Source: Syngnathus acus (lineage: Eukaryota; Chordata; Actinopteri; Syngnathiformes; Syngnathidae). Taken from it: 64,000 bases of DNA. Shown one piece after another: positions 36,860 through 48,300 of the stretch. A program made the position numbers and the translations under genes. Numbering within the stretch: position 1 is the first letter of the stretch; each line of letters begins with the position of its first letter. A model generated the notes under the pieces. It did not search any database. It was given only the letters and a program-made list of their open reading frames with translations, and had not been told where the DNA came from. The stretch lies in contig NC_051094.1 in assembly GCF_901709675.1 (NCBI RefSeq), positions 10,532,501-10,596,500 of the forward strand. The letters run 5' to 3'.

Positions 36860-38640
36860 AAGAGGCAACAGAAATACAAAATTGCCAACAACTCGTCCTT
36901 GTCATATGAAAGAGCGCTGAAGACTTATTAAGCTTTTTTAGTTCATTGTGTGAACTATCAGTGATTAAAAGTGACCCTGCACACCGCTCTCAGTATAAAG
37001 ACAAAAAATAACAGTGGAACCTCTAAAAGTCAAATGCAATCCATTCTGTTCTTTTCCTTCACCCTGAACAGGATAAGCACCGTGAAGAATGTATGCATGT
37101 CTTTGAATCGACTCTAATTATTGTCAAAAGTTTAAATTTGCAATTTGCTATTTCAACAAGTGAGAAGAATAAAACATATTTTTGAAGCTGTCTCTGCTCA
37201 ACATTTTCAAGACTTGACTACGAGTAATTGTATTTATTTTCACCTTTCTGTAGATTGCACAATAATGAAAATGCTTCTTTCAAGATAAGATTCTATGTTT
37301 CATCTAAAGATTGCTCACGTGGAGCGATCAAGACATGATTATTTGCTCCCATTCTCTTATTATATGTAATACTAACGAAGAAGTGCGAACTTAACCTCTC
37401 AACTCACTCCACGGTAGATTTCTGAGATGTTGAGCAAAGAAATTGCCTGTTGCTTTCATGATGTGTTTAGTAAATTCAGTGGTCTTGGACATGGATAAAA
37501 AAAAAAAAAATTGCAGCATATTGTTTGAATCAGGCCGGCAGTTAAGCAGACGCTGAGGTTTGCCGCTTGCACGACAGTGACGCTGCCACAATCTAGACGA
37601 CATGATCCTGCCATCCTGTGTGGTCCTCTCCAGTCTGCACACTAAATATGGAGATGCAACAGGCCATTGTATTTAAATGTGTTTGTGTCAATTCACTTCA
37701 ATGGAGATAAATATATACACACACAAACACACTTAAAGAAGCACAAAAACATTCTGTGGTCACATCAACCCATTTACAATCACTCATTTAGAAAACCCCA
37801 AAACCAAAACTCATGGTGTTTTTTTTGTTGTTTTTTTAAATGGCCTTTCCTTCCAAAACCGTCATCATATTCATCCAATCAAAGTTGTCCTTGTGTTTTC
37901 CTCGTCCCTCCATTTTTCTCCTATCTCATGTCATATGTTAGCATTATATTGTATGTGCACCCACACATACTTCCATATTCTCATTCAAGTCACACACGCA
38001 ACAGCCTGGTAATCATAATAAGCACATTAAAGGCCGAAACGTATGACTGATGATATCTCGGCAAGCTAATTACTGCACAAATGTTTAACTACAGTGAACC
38101 TTCTGCGGCTTATCCTTTTGTTAGGATAATTGTTAAACTACAAATCTAAGATAGAGGCAGACCTAGAACTTTAGATTTTGCTTGTACAGAACATTCCCAC
38201 GTGGAGATCAGCCTATAATACGTTAATGCTTCAGGCTTATTATTCCAGTGACAGCTCTCGCTTCTCTTACTGATCTAACCCTGTGCGGGCATATCAAATG
38301 TAAATTAACCCTTTTGATGTGAAGGAAGACGGGTTATGCACAAAAAGACTCTGTAATAGCTCCATCCTTTCTCACTACAAGACTGCAAAAGGAAAAAGTT
38401 GGCATAATGAGAACAGCGCACATTATAGCGTGGCACCCACCGCTCCATCGGGTTGCAGTAGTTTCGAGTCACACTGGTGAAGGGATTAGACCAGTCCACT
38501 CTAAATCACTCAGACTTTAGATCAAAGGGGTTAAAGTGGGATTTGGTTTAATCTATCTCAGTAAAACAAGTGTTAATCACTTAAATTAGCCCTACAGTAT
38601 AACACAGAAAGGCTTCTTTCAACTCAACGTTTGATTTAAG
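36860..38640. other. Non-coding stretch with fragments of miniature-element ends
   Basis: A 'cagtggaacctctaaaag' terminus lies at 37012 (listed separately) and a weaker 'cagtgaaccttctgcgg' at about 38093. No gene was recognised; the plus frame 37667-38050 is hydrophobic and unassigned. Confidence 0.45.
37012..37065. mobile_element. Solitary left end of a 'cagtggaacctc' miniature
   Basis: 'cagtggaacctctaaaagtc' followed by 'aaatgcaatccattctgttc' matches the start of the family represented at 3679 and 27538. No right end lies nearby. Confidence 0.5.
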
Positions 38641-38649
38641 GGCTGGAAA

Positions 38650-39195
38650 ATGTGCCGCGAGGAAAGCGGCGGCCGGTGGAATTTGACGTCCTCCCTCTCA
38701 CTGAAAACACCAATAGAGGGGCAGGACGAGTTAATTTAGATGCAGCTAGTGTTTGGAGAGGGCTGAGTCAAACATCTGTGCTCCCTGCCTCCTTTGAAAC
38801 AAGGGTTATGTAAAGCTCTCTTCGTGATTGGTGATCCTTCATTACGGGGTGACTTACAGGATATCCTCAGGCTAGTACTGATACACGTCATGTAAGTGAT
38901 GCGGCAGAAGAAAGAAGTGGTAGGGGGCTTGACTCTACTCCCAAGGACAGGGACACTCCAGTCGCTTCTCATCACACTCATGCGGCTTCTCCGCCCCCGC
39001 CGGCTTGCTCCCTTGCTGTCAAGGCTCCCCCCGTCTTTGGTGGTTTGACTTTTCCACTTGCATCATCTTCATCCCACTCTGGCTCAGCCTCCTGTCAGAG
39101 TCCACCGCAAAACTTTTCTCGAGCACTGGGATAGAAACTCCACCACTGGGCCCGAGACTTTATATCGGAGAGCAACAGTTTCACTTCTGAAGGTA
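38650..39195 (-). promoter_or_regulatory. Second CpG-enriched region with donor-like sites
   Basis: CpG and GC content rise here ('cgaggaaagcggcggccgg', 'cttctccgcccccgccggc'). On the minus strand a consensus donor 'gtaagt' (plus 38852-38857) follows an open frame (38736-38981) with no recognised product. On the plus strand 'ttctgaaggtagct' near 39189 is a weaker donor. An alternative promoter or untranslated exon is plausible, and an enhancer is equally so. Confidence 0.25.
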
Positions 39196-39199
39196 GCTC

Positions 39200-41725
39200 G
39201 TTAGTTTGGCTGAGCAAGTGTTTTTCTTTTTAAGTAGCGGTTGCTAAGAGACTTCCAACAGAGCTGCTGTCTGCCACCACAATGACCAGTTTGGCCAGTG
39301 GATTTGCCCGAGTTCAAGTCTCCAGTCCCAGCTTTGCCCTTGCCATCTGGTTGGCGCAGTAACAGCCCACCTCGCTGCTGGACTCCTGAAGACAGGAAGA
39401 GAAGCCGAGGAAGTTCAGGCGCTTCCAGGACGGTCAGGAAGAAATATGGTTGGACAGTCAAGCGAGCAGAGATGAGGAGTGACAGACAGACTAATGGTTG
39501 AGGGAGAAAGTCCATGTGAGTCAGAGAGGACACCTCTCCCTTTCAGCTGCTACAACCAGCGTGACTCAATGACTGATGGATCGATTCTTCTGCCACTGCC
39601 TCCAAACTGGGTGTGTATGCGTGTACATGTTTGTGTGTAAATGCTCACAAAAAAAGGCTACGGCATGTGTGCACGCATGAATACAATCTTCTCTCAAAGC
39701 GATCATGACAGCTCACAGCCTGAATGAAAGCTTCATTTACCCACAAGTCAGCAGTAATTTGCAGACCCACAGCAAGGCTTCGAGTCTAGGTGACCATTTG
39801 GAAGGTCAACAGAAAAGACGTTTCTTTATCAGGCAAGCTATGTACGCTGTAGAAGCATTTACAGTAGTGTGACACCGGAGAGCGAGACTGCCTTCATGCC
39901 AAGGCCATCTTTGGTACATGAAGTGGAAATTTTAATTTGAATGGAAACTGTGTGAATGCTGAGAAATGTGAGTGAAAATAAATAAATTTAGGACTAATGT
40001 CAAAACGTAAAAAAAAAAAAACATACCATGCGGCTATGACATTGAGGAGATTTTGGACATAAGCGATCTCAGCAATCTGATCAGGAGCTCAGAAGCTCAT
40101 ACCTCTTTTGCACCAATACTGGCTGAGCTCTACTCGGATGTACTAATTTCAGTTTGCAGTAGTTGGTGCTCCGCTTTAAATCTGCGGCCATGGAAAACAC
40201 AACATACTGAACCCATCCATCGGTTTAAATGATTACTCTTCATAACTCCGATGGTGACTCCCTCACCACCTGACAGCACAAATTTGGAAGGACTTGTGAG
40301 AATGTCTCCAGTATTGATATGCTGGATATCAAGAATGCAAAAACACTTTAAATCCTTCCAAACCTTTTCATTTACTTGATGTGGCCAACTACATTTGACA
40401 AAAGTAGATCCTCAGAGTTGCAGAGTTTTATTGTACAGTAACCATGAGCCGGTACAGTTACTTCAGTGTTGAATACTGTTCAAAATAAAACAAAGGAAAT
40501 AACTCAAATAATCATGGAAAGACAAAAATACTTTTAAACTGTCACTATAGTCTGCATATAATATACTGTATTTCCATCTAAATGAAGGACCTTCACACGT
40601 CAGCTGGAAAAGGATAATTACCTGATAGACTTCTCCGATATTGTCTGACTAAATGCAAATTTAAGTTTGAAGCCAGAGGGCAGCTGAGAGCAGCAAACAT
40701 CAGCAATTTTGAGAGTAGCTTAGTCTCTTTGTGACCCTCATTCTTTCCAGACTATCAGTCTCTCCATCTCTGTCTCACAGCCACCTTCGTCCTCCCCATA
40801 CTGGCCACGACTGTCCTTTATCCTCATTCTATTTCATGCCTCGTCTTTCCCTCGCTGGTTCCTCATCCATCACCACCCACACCCTGCACGGAGCATCCCC
40901 CCTCCGCTATCCATCCTGGTCAGATACAAATATAGCCTTCATTGAGGCTGCTGACACACACTCCTCTGTGACTCATCACTTCATCGGACTCAGTTTGGCA
41001 TTCATCAGATGATCTGAGCGCCACCATCAGCATCCAACCGTGGAACATCACAAGAACGGTGACTTCAATCAACTATATTTCTTCCCGGCTAAGTGTGTCA
41101 TGCCCCCTGTCACTTCACTTAAATAAATGTGCCAACTCTTAACTAAACACCAAGCGGTATTATGATGTATGCAACACTACTGAAAGTGACAACTGCGATG
41201 GATTTAACCACCTCATCTGAGAAGGCTAAAACATGATCAACTGCTGCAGAAATTAAAGGTGACCATGAAGTTGTTCAAAATAAAACCAGCAATGTGCTAA
41301 CATAGGTTTAACTTAAGACTGCTATCACTACGTACATATCCAGGAACCAGTCACTTTTTTTTTTCCATTTTTGTATGCCTAGTTTTATCCACGTCTGCAT
41401 ATATCCTGTTGTTTTTTAGTACAGTTCAGAACGGTCCATAGAAAATTCAATCAGCTGCCCGTGTGACTCAGCCAAGTCATTTCTGGGAATGATGCATGCC
41501 TTGTGCATGAGAGATTTTATCAAGCATTTTTCTTGTAGGACTTCGCGCCACGTTGCATGATGGACATATTTGATGCTGCTGATCATTTGTCTACTATTCT
41601 GTCTGCAATTTTGTTGACTTTATATTTTGTCAGCTGAATTTATTTACCATTATATTAATTATTATTTATTTTTTACTAGCTAACGACACCAGCAAGACCA
41701 GCACAAAAACACAAAACCATGTTCT
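39200..41725. other. Non-coding stretch
   Basis: No gene was recognised. Opposing frames at 39201-39533 overlap completely and are unassigned. A pyrimidine-rich segment ending 'tctgtctcacag' at about 40780 is acceptor-like, but the following frames carry no known domain. Confidence 0.4.
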
Positions 41726-41730
41726 ATGCT

Positions 41731-41752
41731 GTTTTGTTTTGTTTTGTTTTGG
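41731..41752. repeat. (TTTTG)n short repeat
   Basis: Four consecutive 'gtttt' units, giving the phenylalanine/valine/leucine stretch at the start of the frame that covers the adjacent transposase fragment. Confidence 0.85.
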
Positions 41753-41775
41753 TTTCTTTTTCTAGCAGTGCAGCC

Positions 41776-41990
41776 ACCCCACAAGGATCACCAAGGCAGA
41801 TTTTGACCATGGACGCAAAGCTGTACCCTAACAAAATGCAGATTAAACAGAAGCTTACCCAGGGAACAAGGACAAAAGACTTGGCTGTTGCGTGTCATTG
41901 GTTGTGTGAAAAATTTGATGTTAACTCAGACCTTCTCAATGATGTGTGGTTCAAAGACAAGGCTCACTTTCTCCTCATCAATGCATTTCC
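41776..41990 (+). pseudogene. Tc1/mariner-superfamily transposase fragment
   Basis: The frame reads LYPNKMQIKQKLTQGTRTKD, then VACHWLCEKFDVNSDLLNDV and WFKDKAHFLLI. This order (basic segment 'lhLYPYKmqikqkL', 'chWlcekf...n.dlL.dv', then 'wFsDEaHF') is typical of the region around the second catalytic aspartate in DDE transposases of the IS630/Tc1/mariner type. The canonical DEAHF is DKAHF here, and the frame ends soon after. Neither the N-terminal DNA-binding domain nor the last acidic residue is present, so it is an inactive fragment. The ATG at 41719 lies in a simple repeat and is not a real start. Confidence 0.72.
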
Positions 41991-42645
41991 AGGGAGGGTG
42001 TGCCTGTGTTATTGACAATTTAATTTTCATGACTGAATTGTTTTGAAATCAAATTAATTTGTTTCATAAAAAAAGCAGTTCTATCATCAGTTGTAAAAAT
42101 GGCAGATATTATTGAGTAATCATTTTGAGTCGTTCTGTACCTTTGAATATGGATTGATGCAACATTGCACCAAAGCACCAGGTCCAGCTGTGTTCTATTG
42201 CTTCAAGGTTTCTTATGCAAGATTTCATGTGAAGTTGCCACAATGGAAACATGTTGAAAACTGTCAACATCTGCGTTACAGTTGAGTGTCTTTTAAACTT
42301 TAATTACCTCATCTGTTTTAAGTGAAATAAGAAGTTCAAAGTTAACAAGAAACAACGATAGTAGCAAAAGTGTTTTCCATCTATGCAAACAATGATGCGC
42401 TTCTTCATCCTACGTTTCCGTGTAAACATGCCTGAAATTTAAAAAAAAAAGCAAAATCATGATGTAATATTGGTGAAATGCAATCGTGGGAGGTACTGCG
42501 ATCTCACACAGTGTCCTAACTGCAACGCCCCACACCCCAGATCCTCTTGGAGGGGGTGGGCATCCGTCAAAATTATCCCAGAGGAGCGCAACAGATGTGA
42601 AGATGCTGTGGGAATCAATCATCCATTGTCTTTCATCACGTAGTG

Positions 42646-42711
42646 TGCTGTGTGTGTGAGTGTGTGTGTGCGTGCGTGCGTGCGTGCGTGCGCGCGCACA
42701 TGTGTGTGTGG
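42646..42711. repeat. (TG)n/(CGTG)n/(CG)n alternating tract
   Basis: About 65 bp of nearly perfect alternating purine-pyrimidine: TG, then repeated 'cgtg', then the palindrome 'gtgcgcgcgcac', then TG again. It is one of the strongest Z-DNA candidates in the window. Confidence 0.93.
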
Positions 42712-43594
42712 TCCGTGTGGCAATAAGAACGATGACGACGATGATGTTATTCTTTGTAAGTGATACACTCATCATCCATCACATTAGATGCACATCTAGT
42801 TCTTAATGAGATCCAATCCAAGAACTGTATTAGGAATACTGCTCCGCAATCTGTCTACATTCATTTATTCATTCATTGTATTCATTTATCATTTGCAGTG
42901 ATGTATTTAGCATGATTGACCCTTTTCTGTAGCTTCAAGTCCCACACTGTGATGCAGTGCAGCACTGTTAAATCAATGATTACCTAATTGCTACATTTAT
43001 ATCTCTCAGACAGTGTCAAACTGAACAAAAAACTCAATTGGATGAGTGCAGGTCTATCTTATGTGGCCAGTGAATGTGTACCTCGAAAAAATAATTGTAT
43101 GAAATTGGTGTCTGGTTTCAATGCCACGGTGGATAACACATAAGTAGGTTGCATTAGTGGAGGATTATGCACTCATTAACATCTCAAATTAATTTAATAA
43201 CACTTTGGAAGGAAATTGGATGGTATGATAACTGCTGTCGCAGCTTGAATTGAAAGGTGCGACATTCATTTACACCCTCCACTTAGCAAAAGCGCTTCAC
43301 AACCACGGTGCTTGAGGCAATACCACTACAGTAAAACGACATCTCAACAAGAAGTCGATGAAAGGATGAAAACGGGGGATTTTTCTCATCAGCTGTATTC
43401 AAGTATATCTGTTCAGTGGCTTAAGCCGAAAACCTTGAAATGGAAAGAAACGTGACTTGCCTGGAGCTAGGAAGAGAAAGCCAGTGTGTTCAAGCCAAGC
43501 ATGACACATTGTGAAGATACAAAAACTGCTCTGACAGTTCTTGTATGGTCATGAAATTTGGGACAAATCATGTGACAAATGATCTCAAAATGTA

Positions 43595-43625
43595 TTAATA
43601 TAATATATATAATATAATATATAAT
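43595..43625. repeat. AT-rich simple repeat
   Basis: Short repeats of 'ataatat' and 'atatat'. Confidence 0.85.
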
Positions 43626-43800
43626 CTAGTACTACTTGCCTCATCCAACTATCAAAGGGAACATGGTTATTGCTGATGTATTTTGCATTAATGAAACTGT
43701 AAACAAATGCTACATAACCGCATAGCTGTTAAAGACTATTCTTCTCGCTGACTTTGGACTAACACAAACCACCAATCACACTGATGAACCATTTAATGTC

Positions 43801-43900
43801 AGTGAACCTAACATGTATGTTTTTGGAATGTAATACCTCCAGAAAATCCACGCAAGCTATCGATTTGAACCCTGTCAACTGTGAGGTATATCTGCCAACA
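43801..43900 (+). repeat. Degraded 'catccatcc'-family repeat, 3' part
   Basis: 'cctaacatgtatgtttttgg', 'ccagaaaatccacgcaagc' and 'gatttgaaccctgtcaactg' correspond to the 3' part of the family at 11333 ('...catgcatgtttttgggatgtgggaggaaacc...'). The copy is more diverged than the one at 11333. Confidence 0.65.
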
Positions 43901-43904
43901 AATA

Positions 43905-45160
43905 CCAACTGTCAAGATATAGTAGATTTGAAATTCTTGTATTGCATCGCTTGCTTTCAATTGTGCCTAATGATGTGTCCGATCACCATATATGTGGCGT
44001 GAAAGCACGAACATGACTGGCATGGCATGATCACTTATGATGTCCATGGTGCCAGAGGTGGAGATGCACTTGAGGCTTCTTACTATGCAGATCCAAAATT
44101 TCCTAAAGAGGATAACTGGCTTGGTGGCACTATCAGCCCATCCAGATGGTATACAGGGCAGCTTTGACACTCCAGAACAGGGTCCCCAGCTGCAGTGTCA
44201 CCGCTTCAAATCTCCATGACCTACATCTGCTTCGCCTAACCAAAAAGGAGAGCTGAAGAAGGAAGTGGGACACCTTCCTGTTTCACATGACATATTGTGT
44301 CAATTGTTCTCACTTTGCCTGGATCAAAATGGTATCAAACTTTTCCTTTTAGTTTGGTGGTTCATGAAAAACATTTCTCTTGGAAATACAAAAGTGCGCT
44401 TTCATTTTTCAGTATTACTAAAAAAAGGTCAGGATGTAAAGGTTAACAAAAGATTTTATAATGCAACTCTTGTTCAAAATTCTTCAAAACTGGCCTGTCA
44501 TCATATAACTTAATGTAATGCAACATGCTGATTTAAACTCAGATGATAAAAGTATAAAACTACATGACACATCCAAGGAAAAATGTACAGAAATTCTAGA
44601 AGTCACAATTGTACCCGCACAACAGAGACAATCTTGGCCCGGTGCCTGAAGGAACGACAACAGCTGCCACCCAAAACATAGAGGGGATGGATGCATTAAA
44701 AATAAGTGTCCCCTGCCACCATTTGCACAAACAACCTTTCACTACTACTCTCACTACATTTCACACTATGGGTTCTATCCAAACAGATTGTGTTTGACAG
44801 AATTTACATGTGTTACTGAGTCACACACCGTCAACGCCCACGGAGCCAAAAGAAGGTTTCTGAGAGCATTATTAGTCGTGCACACAAGAGAACTTCAAAG
44901 CTTTAATTTCAGCACCGTTTGGTGGGAGGAGAAGTTGGAAATTCAACCGTATGTTGTTGTACCGAATTGAATAGGTAAACTTTTGACTTTTAAACCAACT
45001 GATGTACAGAGATTTAGTAACACGATTTAGACATTGCAATATTTTTTTTCCATAAGAATGGAAAAGATGGAACCCAGATGAGTTTGGGTTGGACATTATC
45101 AGGACCAATCATGTCACAAAAATGCAGTTTGATCACCTCCTTTGAAGCTAATCTACTTTT
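43905..45160. other. Non-coding stretch
   Basis: No gene was recognised; short frames on both strands overlap one another. Confidence 0.45.
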
Positions 45161-45164
45161 CGTC

Positions 45165-45310
45165 GATGTGATTTTTGTCCATTCATCCTGAATAACACTA
45201 GGGAAGTACAGTAAAAGGACATATCTTAAGGAGTTACTTTTTACTAGTTCATCCCAAAGGTGTTTGTTTGGGTTGAGGTCCAGGTTCTCATGCTCTTCCA
45301 CACCAAATGT
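45165..45310 (-). pseudogene. Tc1-like transposase C-terminal fragment
   Basis: The minus-strand frame 45014-45349 contains FGVEEHENLDLNPNKHLWDE, then IQDEWTKI about 25 residues later. This corresponds to the Tc1 signature 'SPDLNPIEHLWDEL...EEWNKI' around the third catalytic acidic residue. The upstream catalytic aspartates and the DNA-binding domain are absent, and the PIE of the motif is degraded to PNK. No inverted ends were found close by. It is a dead remnant. Confidence 0.75.
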
Positions 45311-45359
45311 ATCCAACCAATAGAATCTGCTTTGCACACTGGCAAACACTCATGTAGAA

Positions 45360-48300
45360 ATTGTAAAGGCAAAACTAACATGTTTTAATTGAAACAATAC
45401 ACTACAATAGATTCCATGACTGGAGACTGATGATATAAACCCACAGCCATGAGCTGAAACATCATGATCCAATAGTAAACAGATGGCCTTGGAGCTTTGT
45501 CCATACAGATTATGAAGCACTACTTGCACTGTTAAGCGTTATTCAACACACAGTTCCTAATCTTGAACAATGCACAATACACAAGGAATCCAGTGTTCAT
45601 GTATACGCTGTGCCCAATCTAGTGCCAGGCTTTATATAAATAAGTCACTTTGAAAACTTTGATACCGCGTGGGGCCAAGCGGTCTTGTGACTGCCGGATT
45701 GCGTTTGATTAGTCATACAGAGTCAAACGTCTCAATTAATTACACTGGATTGGCGAAAGAGAGTCATGTGAGATAAGTCTTAAATACATAAAATGGAATA
45801 CAGTACCTGTAGATTAAAGTACAGGTCAGAAGCGGGATATAGTTCAAGGTAATGGAGCAAACGTAGTGTTTCTTCTTTACAAAAATAAACAAGTACAACT
45901 TATGTTGCATTAAAACTAATCTTACAATTAAAGTTCATCCAAAAGGTTACTTACGTAAACGTAACCGGTTAAATGTGGCTCACCATTGCCCAACTCTGCC
46001 ATTAACATGTTTAAGTCAACTAAAGAAATCATTGAGTTAAATTGTTAGAGAGCAAAGTAGCTGGCATTTGAACATGGGTGTGTATAATTTCATATCTTTT
46101 GCAAGTAACAATGTGCAATTAGAGCTGCTGCAGTTGGTTCAATAGCCGCATTTACACAGTCAAAGGTTGCCTGTGGAAGTCATCTGCAAAGACAGGCCGG
46201 ATGAAGCAAGTCGGGTCTTTTATTAAAGCCCTGTGGGCTGCCATAAGGCAGTTAATACACAGAAGGGAGATAAAAAAAAAGCTGTTGGAGAAACTCTATT
46301 GATGTGTTTGACAGTGGCATCTGTGCTGATATTGATTGGCTATTGACTGCAACCTCCCTTCCGCCGCTTTTTTGCCACAGGCATTCAAAGCACTGGAGGA
46401 GAAAAATACAAGGCGTACTTACTGACAATTTTAAAGGACGTGCTCTCAAACACGCCATTACAGATATTGATCGCCAGGCTTTATCTACAAAAGCGTCTAA
46501 GGAGGAAAATGAAATGAGGGTGACTGCACAGCAGCAGAGTCATCATCAACTCACACATCTCCCAAACTATCCCAAGACAGATAGAGATAGATGGAGCAAA
46601 AAAAAAGTGCTATAGAAGTGAGGGACTTGAAAGCACACACACACACACACGCATGCATACACACACTGCCTCCTGCTGGGGAGCAGCTGCACCCCCCCCC
46701 CCCTCCGGGTGTGCCAGGCTCGGAAAGAAAGCGAGCTGGTGTTTTTACACTGTACTGTTGGGCACTCGAAACTCGCACTTCACCCCCCACAACAAGCAAC
46801 AGAAGCTCACCAAATGGCGTGTGAAATCAAATAGCGACCCACGCCCAGATGAAATATAATAAGACATCACATTACATTGATGAGAAACTATACCATTACC
46901 ATGGCAACTGTGAGGCGAACTGCCAAGGGGCTGGAAAAGGAAAAGCTGAGTGAGAAGAGACACTTAAGCCACATTTCCACCAAGCGGCACAATCCAGTAC
47001 TGAATGCAACAAGCACTGATCTGGCTTGTGTGTTTTTTGTACTTACTGTAATGCTCACACATGTGGGAAAGGAGAGCAATAGGCGCCCAGGCAGTTTTTT
47101 GGCCGTTTGTTGAATGCCTGAAGTTGCTATCGGCTCAATTATACACTCTCATCTGCACACTTGCCGACATCATGCGAAAGTCCTTCAGGGCTTAAAATGT
47201 ATATTTAATATCTTTAAGTGTGTTTTAAATGTATTTGAAGGCTTAGAACTATCAAACATATTTTTACATGATTTCTTAGACTTTGATTTATGGGAGGTGG
47301 ATCTGAAAAGTATCTACTGCAATGAGACTTTGCCTGTCCTCCAGCATGTACTGTTTAAAGTGGGTGGCTAAACAAACAATGGAAAGGGCCAGAACTGTCC
47401 TTCAAAACATGTGCAGTGGAGTCTAAATGCTGAACTGTGTGGAAGGTTGGAAAATAGTATATGCTTTTAAATAAGGGGAATCAAACTGTCGGAGCAAAAC
47501 CGCAGTGTACCTCAGTTTGTCTCCAGCAAAGAATAGACTGTTTTGCTTTTTTTTCTTTGGGATTTTTGTGGCGATTTGAAATGTTTCTGAATAAAGGATC
47601 ATTCAAGAACGTGAGAGGAAGACGACAAAGAATATACACATTTATTTGAAGCACACAGACTCACATTGAAAGCAGTCAAGCAAGCAGCACCCCAATATTT
47701 TTGTCCAATCTAATTTGTTCTATGAATAGATTCAAATGGTTCTGTGATTTGTGGCATTTTTTTTTTGCCATTCGATGCTGGAATGTATTATTTTGACTCC
47801 CGGTTAAAATGATCATTTGGAACTGGAGGTTGACCAGCATTACAGAAAGTACGTACTGTGATTGAGTTTGAAGGTCCTATACTACTTCTGGCCACACATC
47901 CTGCATTCAATTTGCTTTGAAGATGAGTTGCTTGTTTTGAAATGGAGTAGCTGAAGATCAGAGGGGAAAGCTTTTTTTTTAATGAACCAAATGCTGACAA
48001 CCTTGAATAATGAATGCACTGGTTTGAGCAGATGAATGACTATAATGGTTTAATTTCAATAAACTGTGTCTGATGTAGGCCTATGCAAGTCAAAGTCAGT
48101 CAGTCAATTATGAATTTGAATTGGCTTGAATTGTTAAATGGATTTCACTGTAAAATGTAAATGTAAATGGAAACTCTTTTATGACCCCATGGATTTATAT
48201 ATTTCTACCCATCATTGAAAACTCAAATAGACATGCTAAGTCCTATTTGTCATTGGACGCCAAAACATTGTTGGAAAAATAAAAACTGAATTGTACATGC

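Larger units (their letters stand above)
42020..43800. other. Non-coding stretch with microsatellites
   Basis: It contains a Z-DNA-prone tract at 42646 (listed) and an AT repeat at 43595-43625. The minus frame 42410-42775 is a product of the simple repeat. Confidence 0.5.

Noticed and set aside
42410-42775. 121-codon minus-strand frame rich in HT repeats
   Set aside because: Its distinctive part is only the translated TG/CGTG microsatellite.
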